Assembly: GCA_013365325.1 (NCBI GenBank)
Contig: JABVXV010000187.1
Location: 1 to 64,000 of the forward strand
Length of the DNA: 64,000 nucleotides
Direction: 5' to 3'
From: Dipetalonema caudispina
Lineage: Eukaryota > Nematoda > Chromadorea > Rhabditida > Onchocercidae
Position 1 is the stretch's first letter. The number at the start of each line of letters is the position of its first letter. The notes below the pieces were generated by a model, which did no database searches, was not told the origin of the DNA, and worked only from the letters and a program-made list of their open reading frames with translations. The position numbers and the translations under genes are program-made. Below are positions 40,176 through 53,045 of this stretch, piece by piece.

Positions 40176-43100
40176 AAACGTTCGAATTATCGATTTAATT
40201 ATAATATTATGCACAGTTTGCTTTATACAGAAAACATACACAAATTGAATAGAATAAATCTTGCGCGAAAAAATAGGCGAAGATAATTTGAAGATCAATA
40301 AAAAATTTATGAACTATCCAAAAATTCAAATCACTCTTTATTCTGCATAAACTGATTATCGCATTGCTACAGATGAAACCAAATGAGAATCCAAAACGAA
40401 CTTCATTAATTTACGTTCCCGAGGAATTCATTGTACCAGGTGGACGATTCCGTGAATTCTATTATTGGGATGCATATTGGATTGTGAAAGGTTTAGTAGC
40501 TAGCGGACTTAGCAATACAATCAAGAAAATGATTACCAATTTTGTAACTATCGTGGATAGGTAATATTGATCCTCAATTCTTAAATGAAATTTTACTAAG
40601 CTTCATCAAGAAATACGAATTTTGACAAAATAACAAGTACTGAAAAACAGATATGAACTCAATTCGTGACGTTGTTTTTTTTGTCATTTTACATTATTTA
40701 GCAATCAATCTAAATGAGTTGGAAAAAAAAGTTTATTTTTTGAAAAAAGTAAGGCTATTACTTCAATAATTAATCGATATTTAACGATCCTTATAATTAT
40801 TTAAAAAATTGATTCCTTGAAAATTTCGAATATGACGGATTTTGTTTCAGATTTGGATTTATTCCAAATGGTGGTCGAGTCTATTATTTGGCACGATCAC
40901 AGCCACCACTGCTTATTCCTATGGTTTATGAATATTATGAGATGACACGTGACATTGCATTTGTAAATAAAATTTTACCCACTCTTATTAAAGAATACGA
41001 ATTTTGGCAGAACAACAGGTAGGTAGTCAAATTTCGCTATGAAGCCTAATAATCTTATTGCTGAGATTCTAGGAATTTTTAAATATCAGAATACCAAGCA
41101 ATGTTAAAGAAACTTCATGCAAAATATTTGATAATAAAACTTGACTATCATGCATTTGAACAGTTTCAAGATTCAAAGGATCTTATCGTTTTTGACTGTA
41201 TCAGAAGAACCTCAAAATTCGAATATCAGATTTCCTGAAAGATCAAATTGGGATATTTTACATAGATTTATTGAATTGCAGGGCTATCAATGTGTCGGAT
41301 GGTAAAGGCAACACATATTCGGTTTTCTACTACCACAGTAAAAGTAATGTACCACGACCAGAATCGTATCGTACAGATATCATACATGCTTCACGAATCC
41401 CAGCTCATGAACGGCCAAAATTTTACATGGTCAGTTTCTGAAAGAGAGTAAAAAAAAAGGTTCTAAAATGATATACTAAAATTTAATTTCAAATTTAAAG
41501 CCTAATTTTAATGCTTTAATTAAATTTCAAAACATCACTTGCAGGATATAGCATCAGCTGCAGAATCTGGATGGGATTTCAGTTCTCGATGGTTTAAAGA
41601 TAAACATACCATTGAAACGATCGAAACGACTGATATTGTTCCAATTGATTTAAGCGCTTTCTTATGTTGGAATTTGGATATTTTACAGTATTTACTTAAA
41701 CATACAGGTAATGTTAAAGTAATTACAAAGTAATAAAGATGGAAATTCACGGCAATGAATAGCGTATATAAAAAATTTGAGCAGTTCCTAAATTAACGAA
41801 AAGAGTGCTTTAAAATAATATCACAATTTCAGTGCCATATTTTTACAAATAAAGCAGATTATAGTTAAGTTATCATTTAATTAGTTAATTGGCTTACTAA
41901 TTCTACAAGTAATCGTTAACGATGGCTTACAAAAGACAAACATGACATTATGGTTGTAGGTTTCATGATAAAAGATTATACGTATAATAATTATCGAATT
42001 TTAGAATGGAATGGTTTCTGAACTTTAGAGCAAACTTTGAAGTCCTGCGAAAATTAGTATCCAGGCATTTAAATAATATTCAAATATTAATGATAAATCT
42101 TAAACTGATAATTCAGCAATTAGTTTTCATCCTACACAACTTTACTTCATTTTTCCACGTTTCTTTGTATTTTGTAAATTTTTATTTTAATGTTTAGGAA
42201 ATCTTTTGAAATCGAAGACGTACCGTGATAAACGAGAACTTCTCCGTCAAGCAATGCTTCATATATTTTACAACAACACAGAAGGTGCTTGGTTCGATTA
42301 TAATTTGCGCACCAAATCTCACGATATTAATTTCTACCCATCCATTGCGGTACCGTTGTTCGGTGAATGCTATCAACCGTTGAATCTTGCGAGACCACAA
42401 CAAATTGTCAACTACTTGAATGTTTGTTTTTCAAAATTCTTTCTTGCTTTTTTAAAAATTCGAAGTGGATAAGAGTACACGCACTTCTTGTCAATGTGTT
42501 AAAATTGACCTTTTAGTGGAATCCATTGAATTTCTCGAATTATTATTTCATTTCAATTTATTAAATTTGCAGAAAACGGGAGTATACGATTATCCGGGTG
42601 GTGTACCATCAAGTCTTATTAAAGATACCAATCAACAGTGGGATTTTCCAAATGGCTGGAGTCCTACAAATCATATGATTATTGAAGGAATGAGAAAATC
42701 GAGCAATCCTGTGGTTCAAGAACAGGTAATAAAAATTCCGGACAAAGAAGCATAGTTGCATCAATATTTTCTAAGCTAAGTTACTTACATCAAAGTTTGT
42801 TTTTTGGAAACATATGAAAACATAATATTATCGATATTTAGGCATATCGTTTGGCAAAGAAATGGGTTGTGGGCAATTACAGAGTATTCCAGAAAACAGG
42901 TCACATGTGGGAAAAGGTTAATGCTTTTACTGATATTGAAGAAATAATCAAATTAAGGAAGATGCATAAATCAGGAAATTAAATATTTGCATGTCGCAAG
43001 ATTTTATTCAATAGATTTCTCAAAAATTAAATTCAAAAATGTTCAATCAGATTCTTTTCAGTACGATATCAACGGAACTGCACCACAACCAGGTGGCGGC

Positions 43101-43486
43101 GGCGAATATTTTGTTCAGGTAGATGTGGTTTCAACTATTCGTTTATTGCAGTTATATATGTTCAAATATCTCAAAAGCATATAAAACTATAAAGCTAAAA
43201 GAAGATATATATGTAAAGGTTTCGCCCGCTCTAATTCTTCTAGTATTGTTTATCAAAATTTGAAATCTATGTATTAAATATCTTAAGTGATTTTCAGGAT
43301 GGCTTTGGCTGGTCGAATGGTGTTATTTTAGATCTATTAACAACGTACTATGATAGAATGCGCGTTGAACCAGGAGATTTAGAGGCAGAAAATTTAGCAT
43401 CTATCAAACAAATGAGCCCTAAATCAATTATTCTTTTTATATCGATAATTATCCCCATATTTTACAATTATTCACTAATGTGTTGA
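39321..43486 (+). CDS. Trehalase, GH37 family, copy 2
   Basis: Twelve exons in phase: 39321-39478, 39592-39692, 39865-40100, 40373-40560, 40851-41018, 41282-41429, 41545-41707, 42198-42421, 42573-42725, 42842-42916, 43062-43118, 43298-43486. The product is 619 residues. I chose ATG 39321 because it begins the signal peptide [20 protein letters not shown]; in-frame ATGs at 39273 and 39288 also follow the likely SL acceptor at 39253. Signatures: [15 protein letters not shown] (about 187-201), [21 protein letters not shown] with catalytic D344, and GGGGEY with catalytic E553. Exons 2-6 and 8-11 have the same length as in copy 1, so the pair arose by tandem duplication of an already intron-rich gene. 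The C-terminal exon diverges from copy 1 but keeps a hydrophobic tail ([17 protein letters not shown]), consistent with surface anchoring. Function as an active enzyme is inferred from the retained residues. Confidence 0.92.
40138..40173. repeat. poly(A) tract of 36 A inside trehalase 2 intron 3
   Basis: Uninterrupted A run 38 bases past the exon 3 donor, on the transcript strand. It is likely length-variable and could prime oligo-dT internally in cDNA libraries, giving false 3' ends after exon 3. Confidence 0.85.
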
Positions 43487-43643
43487 CACAAAGTTCCTTT
43501 AATTCGCCGATACTACTGTTCAGAGACTGAAAGTTGCGACTTGTTGAGAACAATATCCTTTAAGGAGCTTCAATAATTTTATCTGATTGGAATCACTGCT
43601 AGTTTATTCTAAAATAATGTGTAAAATTTGGTAAAATTGTTTC

Positions 43644-43649
43644 AATAAA
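43644..43649 (+). terminator. AATAAA polyadenylation signal for trehalase copy 2
   Basis: Canonical hexamer about 160 bases past the TGA, followed by T-rich sequence (GTGTTTTTGA). Confidence 0.55.
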
Positions 43650-44806
43650 AGTGTTTTTGAATGGTAATGAAATAACAAATCTAAACATAATATACAAACA
43701 TCCAAGAAAAATGTTTATAAAATTTATGCAAAAGAACTATTTTTATCGAAAAATACGCCTTCAATTTTCATCGAAAACAGACTATTTGACCTAACGGGGA
43801 ACAATTTACCACTGCGTCCGTACGAATAAATCTGATGAAACAGAAATGTCTTGCAATACTCTACAAGCCAACAAGGTGTGAGTGAAAAACTAAGTGCAAA
43901 ATATTTTATTAAATATAAATTTCAAAGAGATTAACTTAATATTGTATTTAATATGATTCATTGAAAATTTTCGAAATTATCAGAATACATCCTTAACAAG
44001 GATACAACGTCTGTTAGTCACTTTATAGGAAAACGCTGCATGAAAAAAACAGAGCAAAGTCTAACCATTCATACGTTTGTAAACTTATCAATTATACAGT
44101 ACAGAGAAACCAAGCGATACAGCAATAAATCCATAGCACACTCGTAAATGTGTACGCATCATAGAATTCGAGGAAAATCAGAAATAGAGAATACGTAGTT
44201 TCGCAAATTTCAAATAAATAAAATCCAGTGTCGATTAAGGATATCAAAAACGACTCTGTCTGAGGTATTTACCTCATTTGATACATGTAATGACACGTAA
44301 GACCTTTAGCAGCTATTATTAAAAAGTGAAACATTTGCAACTCATTCAGTGATAGCAGGAATTTAAAAAGGATTTGAAAATCCAAATGACATTCATCACT
44401 GAAAATAAAACTCAACAAACTTATGCTCACTAGAGCGCAAAAAAATCTAATCAATTTTCAAAGGAATTTGAACAAATTTGAAAAGTGCCCCGAATGATTT
44501 CTCAGTATTAGCCTGACAAGAAATCATTTAAGAATACATAGCTTACATATTAACAGGTGAAACAATTCAGGTCAAGCTGAAACATTACATAATAGAGTCA
44601 AGGAAGTATTGGCTGAATGTAATTAACTGACATTAAAGACAGCTGAAGAAAAGTGTATAACAGTATTACAAGGTATGCTAAGTAGAAAAAAGTGGTCAAA
44701 AAAGGGGAATAATCATAATAAATCTTTTCTGCAACTCAAAAACCCGAGAAAGTATTTGAAGGATAGTCAAACGATTCAAATTTCAAGAAAATTGAATTAT
44801 TCTCAC

Positions 44807-44812
44807 TTTATT
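44807..44812 (-). terminator. AATAAA polyadenylation signal for cortactin
   Basis: Minus-strand AATAAA about 80 bases past the cortactin stop. The trehalase 2 and cortactin genes converge here, with about 1.4 kb between their stops. Confidence 0.55.
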
Positions 44813-44889
44813 TTTAGCACGAATTAGAGACACAGAGGAAAATCACGTTAGAGAACTAACGCCAATAGTCTATCAAAGGGAAAGAGTTT

Positions 44890-47800
44890 TTACCGTAATT
44901 GAACGTAATTTGCTGGAAATAAACCATACTGCCCATTACAAAGTCCACGCCACCAACCAGCATCAACCTAAACAATGTTATCCCGTGCATTACATACAAC
45001 ATTAATGAAACTTCTAATAAATATAGGCAGCCTTGAAGGAAGTAAATTAAAGACCTAATGAAATTAGCTGGATTTGTCGGTAATCATTAAGTTAAAAATA
45101 TATGCTGTTAGAAAAAACTATCCTTGATAATTTCCAGTCGAAAACAAGACTGAAAAAAAGTCCCCCTATCTAAGAAAGAATCCCATCATACTGAAAGAAA
45201 AACTAACCTGATCAATATTAGTAATAATATCATCAGGGTCAAAGCTGATTTCATCATCATCCTGTTTTTGATAATCATAAATGGCAACAGCTGTAAGACC
45301 TGTAGAACTAAGCGGATGCGTTGGTGACGAAAGTGGGTCACTTACTGTTGCTATTTTTGATTGTTCTCTCTGAAAAAAAAAAGACCTTTCATAAAGCTGC
45401 ACTTAAAATAAGGAAATAGTGACTGCAATATATCTATAATAACAATCACTTTATACAAAAATAAAGTGAAACGAAACGAAAAATAAATAAATAGTGTGCT
45501 AAATAGCAGTAATAAACAATAAAATTAAGAAAAACAAACGAAAAAAAGGAAGAGAAAACTATGAATTTTTGATGTGACAAATGCATAACTAATCGTCAAA
45601 ATAACAATCACAAAGGAGTGAAACCAATGAAATATCAAGGCGAGAGCAGTAGTTGAGAAGAAAAAAGCAAACAAGTGGAAAATGCTAACAAAACTTTTTA
45701 ATAAAATGAAGTCGAAATAACATGTGCTTAAAGAACTTGATTCAGATTTAGTTAAGAATCTATCTGAAAGTGAACTTCACTAATTGAAAGTTTAACAGTG
45801 GTTAATGTTCATCATCATCATAAAGATGACCACTACAGCTTAAAGAAGAATAACAGTTCTAAGCAAGAAAAAATAAACTTCAATTCAGTGAGTAAAGTTT
45901 TACTAAAAAAAATACTGAACCTCTAAAAGCGAATCTTCATGTCTTCCATTATGCGCAATATTCGTTTCCAGTAGTACTGACTGCGTAATGGGAGCTGGAG
46001 GTGGTACAACGTCATCTCCCGGTACCACATCGTATCTGTTTCCACCTAACGTCCCTTCCTCAGTTGCTAACACTTCTGTCTGAACAATTAAGAAAGATAC
46101 TTCCAAAAAAGTAAATTTTAATTCACTGACGTAAAGGCTAAAGTATGAAGGTGGTAAATAAAAAATTAAGAACTTAACCAACACACGCAGAAAAACCCTT
46201 CTTCTATTACCTCTAAATGAATTGATAAGGATGCGAAGTTGTTTTGTAATTCATTATTCCAGTTTTGAATATCTTCAATTCTTCCATCATTGTGTGGAGT
46301 ATGACGTTCCGTTCCATTGAAAATTTTATCAGATGAAGGATTGAAAAGTGGCAGTTTGACAGGTTGCGGTGGAAATTTTTCCAATACGGCGGGAACATTT
46401 CCCATCTCGGATGATATATGCGGTTCAGTAAGAGTCTCGCGTTTAGAAGGTGACGCTGCTATTCCAGGCATTATAGCTACAGCACCAGCCGGAGCACGAG
46501 AATGCCGTTTAGGAGTACCTGAATCACCATCGAATTCAATGAAATTATATGGAGCTATAAACAACTCGATATCTAAAACAACATAAAAAAAGAAAATAAC
46601 CTCCACTATAATGCAGCTGCTCATGCTGTCGTATTTCTTCTTGAATTGCTTCTGGATCCATCTGCAACTTCATCATAATTTCTTAAAAATTAAAAAAAGT
46701 ATAAAAACATATCAAAAAGTTTTTCTCAGTAATATTCAGGAAAAGCTTAAATTTATAACAGCGGATTCTTTGCTCAGCATTTAACATCTCCTAGGTCGGA
46801 AATAAAGAAATAGTTAAGTCTTTCCCACCCGATTCCCATCTTGAGCATTATCACGCACAATCTTTTATGAATTAAAATTCAGTATTCTTGATTGATGACT
46901 CTTGACCTGCTGCTCCAGTTGTTCGCGTCGTTTCCATTCTTCAGCAATCTTTTTCTGCCTTTCTTCTTCCTCTTTTTGTTGTTGTTTACACAGTTCTTCA
47001 TCTTCTCGTTTTCGACGTTCACGTTCTTGCTGCACTTTTTCGTCATTCTAAAAAAAAACCACAGCATTTAATGTTTGCATAACACCCGAAAGATAAAAGC
47101 CGAAAAGGATGCAAACTTGCACAATATTAAACTAGGTCAACCAATTGAACATATCGAGAATTTCAAATTATATCTTTAAAGACTTTTAAAAACACACCTC
47201 AGCAACTGAAAGTTGTTCAAATTTAGCACGTAAATTTAAAGCCCTTCCTTTTGGTGCAACAGGAAAGGCGTTCCGCCTCGGTATTTGTTCTTCTCCTGAA
47301 AAACTATAAACTGATGCGCTTTTATCATGACAATCACTCTGGGCATCAAGTTTGCTATCAAATCTTAAATCAATTTAACTTTACAGTGGAATTTTCACAA
47401 CAATCCTAATTGAAAGAATTTATTAGCATCTATGCAATGTTCAAAACAAATGCTTGTTGCCATAAGAACTCCTTTTTACCAACTTAAAAAACCGCGCATC
47501 TAAAAAAATATCATGTACAAAGATGACAGACATGAATCTTGCCTATAGCATCATCCTTCTGGCTTTTGTATTGAACAGCTTCTTTATAATGCTGATAGCC
47601 TACTACTGATTTATCTTGTCTCTCTTCTTGTGGACCAAAACGACCACCAAAACCTTTTTTATAACCTATAATTTAGGGACAGTTTAAATAAAACAGGATT
47701 GCTACGTACTTTAATAAAAATTAGACGTCAACTCATTCATGCCCACCTGTTTGACTTTCATGTTGGTTTAATTTTTCATAATCATCCCAGCCAACAGCGC

Positions 47801-50764
47801 TTTTGTCTTTTCTATCTTCTTGGATACCGAATTTTCCGCCAAACCCTTTCTTATAATCTAAAACTTACTGAAAATTAAAGAATAACCAACAGGTAAGACC
47901 AAAACTTGCTAGAAATTCCAATTTAAAATGTTTCAGGACAACAAGAGAATTTTTGAAATGCTTACCTACTTGACTTTGATGCGTTGCCAACTTTTCACGT
48001 TCATCCCAGCCAACTGCACTTTTATCTTTACGATCTTCCTGAATACCAAATTTACCACCAAATCCTTTCTTGTAATCTGCAATTTATTAATGATCTACAT
48101 AATAAATGCTCTAGAGCACATAGAATAAATGCAGAAGTTTTCAAAAAATCTCAACCGATACCTATTTGGCTTTCATGCTGTTGCAGCTTTTCATGTTCTT
48201 CCCAGCCATGAGCACTTTTATCTTTGCGGTCTTCTTGAATACCAAATTTTCCACCGAAACCTTTCTTGTAATCTGTAAACTACTGTCTTGAAACTTTCCA
48301 TTCATGGACTTCTATGACTCAAAATTGGGAGCTTTTTAATACATTCCTCAGTCCGCAAAATGTAACTGCAATTTAAAAATTCATTAACAAAGCTTAAATC
48401 CATACCTATTTGGCTCTCATGCTGTGGAATTTTCTCCTGTTCGTCCCAACCCAGTGCGCTTTTATCTTTTCTATCACTCTCAACTCCGTATTTCCCACCA
48501 AAACCTTTTGCATAGTCTAAAAACCGGAGCGAAAATATTGAAGGAACAAATAATCGAAAATGCAGGAAGATCAATACATGCTAACATGAACACAAGCAGA
48601 AAGAACAAATTTTCTGTAGTCCATATTTTGCAATGAAAACTTACAATATTTGAATTTACTGAAGAATACGAGGAATATATAAAAAGAGGATAAAAAAACA
48701 ACAAAACTTCTAAAGTTTCCGAAATTCCTGAAAATACTTCATGAAAGCCTCACAGTATCTAAGGATGCAGACAACAAAAATATGCAAAAGGAGATTGCTT
48801 AAGAAGGTGAACAGGATAAGAAGCAATAAATACTCATGAAATCATTTATAAATGCTGTGAATCATTCTGTACAGGACTAATGAAGAGCAAGGGAAATTCT
48901 GAAACGGTTGAATTATTAGTCCCCTTTTAATTAAATAGTGAAACGAAATAAAAGCCAAAAAAAATATTCACTGCTTCACTACTTTTCTTTCTTTCCCACT
49001 TCACGTTCAACTTCTCTTCCTTATCCACTGCTTGCACAGAACCACAATTTTTTTACTACATACAATAGTTGTTTTTCACGTCATGACAACTGTTTTTTTC
49101 TATCAAAATACTCTATCGTGGAGCATTTCTAAGACAAGTGGACCCTGTTGGTAAACCAAAATCACGAAAGGATTGTTTTCCATGCATTCTGACTTTGATG
49201 CTGCAACTTCAAACACCACTTCTCTAATAAATATTTCGGATAAAGTTTGGAATCCCACTGTTCAGGCCTTGACTCAGAGTCTATTAGTCAGTGAGACATT
49301 TCCCTCACCAGCAAGAAGAAGGGAACTAAGTAGAAGACAAGACGGAGAATTAAAAAAACTGAGCGCGAAGAGAGGATAAAAAGAAGGACAGAAAAATGCA
49401 TAATCCTTCAGTTACCTATTTGACTTCCATGTTTAGAAAGAACCATCTTTTCATCCCAACCAAGAGCACTTTTATCTTTTCGATCCAATTCAACACCATA
49501 TTTTCCACCGAAACCTTTAGCGTAATCTTTCTGCGATGCATGTTTATCTACTTTTCCAGCATATCCCCATGTTTGGGCACACTGCAAAGCATAGCTTGAT
49601 CATTATTTTTGTTATATATGTTCAAGTTTACATAAATTGGGTGTAATTAGCTACCAATAAAACGGAGGAGAAAACTGAGTAAGTCTGAAACTGAAATATC
49701 AATATAAAAAGTTAACCTTATCCATACGATCCTTCTGCACACCATATTTCCCACCGTATCCTTCACTTGCTTTTGGCATTTCAGCTATTTTTTTCGCCTG
49801 CAGAAGAAAATTCTAATAGGCAAATAGACCCTCTGTCTTACCGAAAACTTACTGCAATAAGCAGATTTTTGATCTGATATACTACAAAGATGTAAAGTAA
49901 AGTTACATCCTTGTAGTATATTAAATAGTCTTTCTACTAACAATCAAAACACAACGAACGAAACGGCTCAGAAACGAATCATTCGGAAGACGAACGAATG
50001 CAAGTCAAATCAGCAACTTTTAAAAAGAGAACAAAATTCACCCTTATCAAGCTGTCACTTTCCATTACTTCTTTACGTAACTGATCCAATGAAACTGATT
50101 CTTGATGACCAGATCCTTCAACGGTCTTCGCGCCCCAGCGACTCTCTTTTTCATTTACATCATTCTGGAAACACAGTGATTTTTGAATTGAAACAATAAT
50201 CTCGTAACCAGCATTAATCCTATATCCAACAGCATATTATATATAATACAATTTTTATGAATCAAGGTGAAAATGTAGCCCTACTTCAGATCCATCAAGT
50301 TTTAACTTGCTATGATGTGTGATTGAATTTTCATGAAAATATTTCTCGACAATTTCGCAAAAAAGAGACCAGGTATTCCTCGCTTTGGTTTCTTCATTAC
50401 ACTCCAATCCGGAAATTCCTATCTCAACTTACTGACCGATGATGCAGTTCAACGAAACAAGTGCTCCTCCATCTCATCATAATTTAAAGAAGAATTGGAA
50501 TTTCATTTCACTGAGCTGGAAGCCATTAGAAAATAGCAGCTCAGATTGAACGCTCTCTGGTGAAAGTTTGCTTGAAGTTATAAGTGTAATCGTACATTCC
50601 GAAAGGACAAGGTGACAAAGTAGCATAAGGTAAGCAGTTAGTTAGTAGCAATTCGAAAAACCCACTATAAAGTCTGGGTCCGTATCCCAATCGTCTATTT
50701 CTTCTTGCTGCTGTTTTAACTTATCTTTCTGCGTTACATTTACAGCAACTTGTGCGCGCCACAT
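44890..50764 (-). CDS. CTTN: Cortactin
   Basis: Actin- and Arp2/3-binding scaffold of the cell cortex. Exons, 5' to 3': 50764-50666, 50164-50042, 49797-49717, 49581-49416, 48516-48406, 48272-48162, 48076-47966, 47857-47747, 47665-47543, 47295-47198, 47047-46907, 46661-46601, 46572-46211, 46079-45921, 45369-45208, 44967-44890. Product 698 residues. The N-terminal acidic region holds DDWDTDPDF, with the Arp2/3-binding DDW at 24-26, and [16 protein letters not shown]. Repeats of 37 residues run from about 83 to 345: six full and one partial, with units such as [21 protein letters not shown] charged coiled coil rich in Glu/Arg/Lys/Gln (about 378-424) and a Pro/Ser region follow. The SH3 domain (about 644-698) has [25 protein letters not shown] and LFPANYVQL. 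Four repeats are each exactly one 111-nt phase-1 exon. The intron after 47543 starts with GC rather than GT. An acceptor (CCATTTCAG) 35 bases before the ATG may take the spliced leader. The gene symbol is the vertebrate name. Confidence 0.96.
47541..47542 (-). promoter_or_regulatory. CTTN: GC-AG splice donor in cortactin
   Basis: The exon 47665-47543 ends GCTATAG and the intron begins GCAAGATT. The nearby GT dinucleotides would either break phase or create a TGA at the join, whereas the GC donor with consensus AG|GCAAG keeps frame into GEEQIPRRN. The donor dinucleotide occupies 47541-47542. Confidence 0.75.
49877..49921 (-). repeat. intronic hairpin, 19-bp arms
   Basis: Arms 49877-49895 and 49903-49921 with a 7-base loop lie in the second cortactin intron. 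On the plus strand there is one A:C mismatch; in the cortactin transcript (minus strand) the same pair is G:U, so the RNA stem is fully paired over 19 bp. The arms are mostly A/T/U-rich with a central AAGGAUG/CAUCUUU segment. This could be a short mirtron-like or microRNA-like stem, though shorter than typical precursors, or a palindromic element. Confidence 0.55.
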
Positions 50765-53045
50765 TGAAACCACAAACGAACTGTACTCAAATCTGACCTG
50801 AAATGGTAAAACAACAAATACAAAAGAGAAGTTGAAGGAACAAAATATCGCTGCGATCATTCCAAACTCTTCAAAGCTTTCCTTTGAAGAGTTTCAAATT
50901 TAACAAGGAAGTGTTGGAAAGAAAGAAAACCTTAATGCATGCAAACAACGCAACGAGCACTACGCATAACCCATAAAGATGACGCGCAACAAACGTAACA
51001 CGAACGTACCAACCCGTACCAAAGCACCATTTCGTCCTTCACTTTTTCCTCGGTAAGTTCAGTGGAACGAATTGCTACAGGACGTCTCAGCTAAACCGAA
51101 TATCTCATAAGTTCAACTTAGATATTTCGGTGATAAACAGAAGGATTGACAAACATTCGAAAAATTAAAAACCTAAGGAATCCCAATTGTGTCATAATTC
51201 CCGCGGTATACCTCTCGAATAGTTGAAGGAATTGGACAGTGCAAGAGATAGTTGTTTCTGCTCCGTATGAGGAAAATATCGGAGGCTTAAAAAAGTTTTT
51301 AAAAAATTACTCTTCAGGGGTCAATCATCTATAGATTAAATGTATTAACAGCTTATAAGACCATTTTTCGTTTCATCATAGTCGACATTCTCCAATCCTT
51401 CAATTCGATAAATAAGTTTGAGTAATGATTCATATGAATGGTTAGAATGGATTTTTTCATTTTTTGGTGTGTTACCTTCTAGCAATAAAATATTCGCACT
51501 AAGTTAGCTTCGATTCAATAACAAACATAGGAGTATAATTGAAGATTTTCATAAAAATTCGAAAAATGACCATCAAAATAATGAACAATTGTTTACCTTA
51601 AATTTCTTCTAAAACTTCTTCAGTTAATTTCTTCTGAAATTTTAATATCATTTTTTGATCTACGACTTGTGAGATTTTCCCTTTGTTCCAAGATTAAAAG
51701 ATGTTGAATAATGTAATAGATATCATGCATGAATTCAAACTAGCACCGTTTCAGTAAATGTTAATATTTCGTGTACTCTCAAGTAGTATTTCTCAAATAA
51801 ATTAAACATAATCTACAAACTGACCTAAATCCAATTTTCAGACTTTTCAGGCCAAAAAACTTGAAACTCATTTTTATCCGAAATGCTGCAATCACAAAAT
51901 CTTCTGTACCAATAAGCAATGTTATAAACAACGTCACACTGTTTTAGAACATTAAACAACCTTATCAACATTGTAAACTTTTCATCACCGTGATGGAGAT
52001 AACTTCTCGATGTCTTTTTGATGCCAGTAATGATTATAATTAATTATTTCAAATAGGTGTGAGATTAAAATGTCATCGCTTCATTGTTTCTAATAATGAC
52101 ATATTATTATGAGTGTTCAGCATAGAATTATCACTTTTATTTTGGCTGAGTAAATGCATTTAAACTTGCAATAACGGCTACTAAACACACAGAAATATCA
52201 CTTTCTATATTTATATGACAATCCTAAAAATGTCAGTCTTTTTAAAGCAATCATATCAAAATTGCTTAAGCTTTACAGTAAACTTTGATATGTATGCTGC
52301 CTCACTGTTATAAAAAAAGGGAAATGATCTGATTAACTGTCTGCAATGTACCGACTCCATATGAATGTGGAAAAATCAGCTTCCAATAAAACTTATTTCT
52401 TTAATAATTATGGAAACTTTCTTCATTCATTCTCATGAAGCCCAAATAAGATGTTTCATAAATAAGAAAATGAAATTTTTTATTTTGACTTCATACGAAG
52501 TAGTCTTATGTTGAATCGAAGTTGTTTCAACAGATGGAACTGTTTTCAGAAGTATCTAAAACTTCACAAATATTCGTTCTTTATCTTGCAATTCTTATCT
52601 GATAATTTCTTCAAGAAGGACAGAAATGCTACATGTGTTATAGATAATTTGTTTTATCAAATATAAATCATTTAATCACTGAACTCTGAATCATACTTTC
52701 TTAATATAAGTCTTCGTTCCTCAGTAAAACCTGATCAAATTAATAATTTTTATTTTGCTAGTTGTTTATGCTGAGTAATTTTGGAAACAAAAACTTTTGA
52801 AACCAATTTTTGAAACGCAATCTAAATTTTTTAAAGTATTTGACATTTAAATCTTGTTAGTACACCGATTAAAAAGTTCACATTTTATTAACAAAAACGG
52901 AAGGACAGAAAAATGCTAATTTTTGTATTTTTACAAGAATTATAAAAAATTTTTGGACTTGTTTTTCAACTAAGTAGAAAAAAATACAGTTATTCGTATC
53001 CTACTTTGTTTTACACAATACTGATCACAAATAGTTGCATAGAGA
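50765..53045. other. intergenic region upstream of cortactin
   Basis: No supported gene. The part nearest cortactin (about 50940-51240) is clearly GC-richer, with ACGTAAC, CGTACC and ACGTC motifs, and may be its promoter or outron. The remainder is AT-rich and includes a minus-strand AATAAA at 52884-52889 that suits the hydrolase gene. Confidence 0.45.
52884..52889 (-). terminator. AATAAA polyadenylation signal for the hydrolase gene
   Basis: Minus-strand AATAAA about 160 bases past the hydrolase stop; plausible but one of several AT-rich possibilities. Confidence 0.35.
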
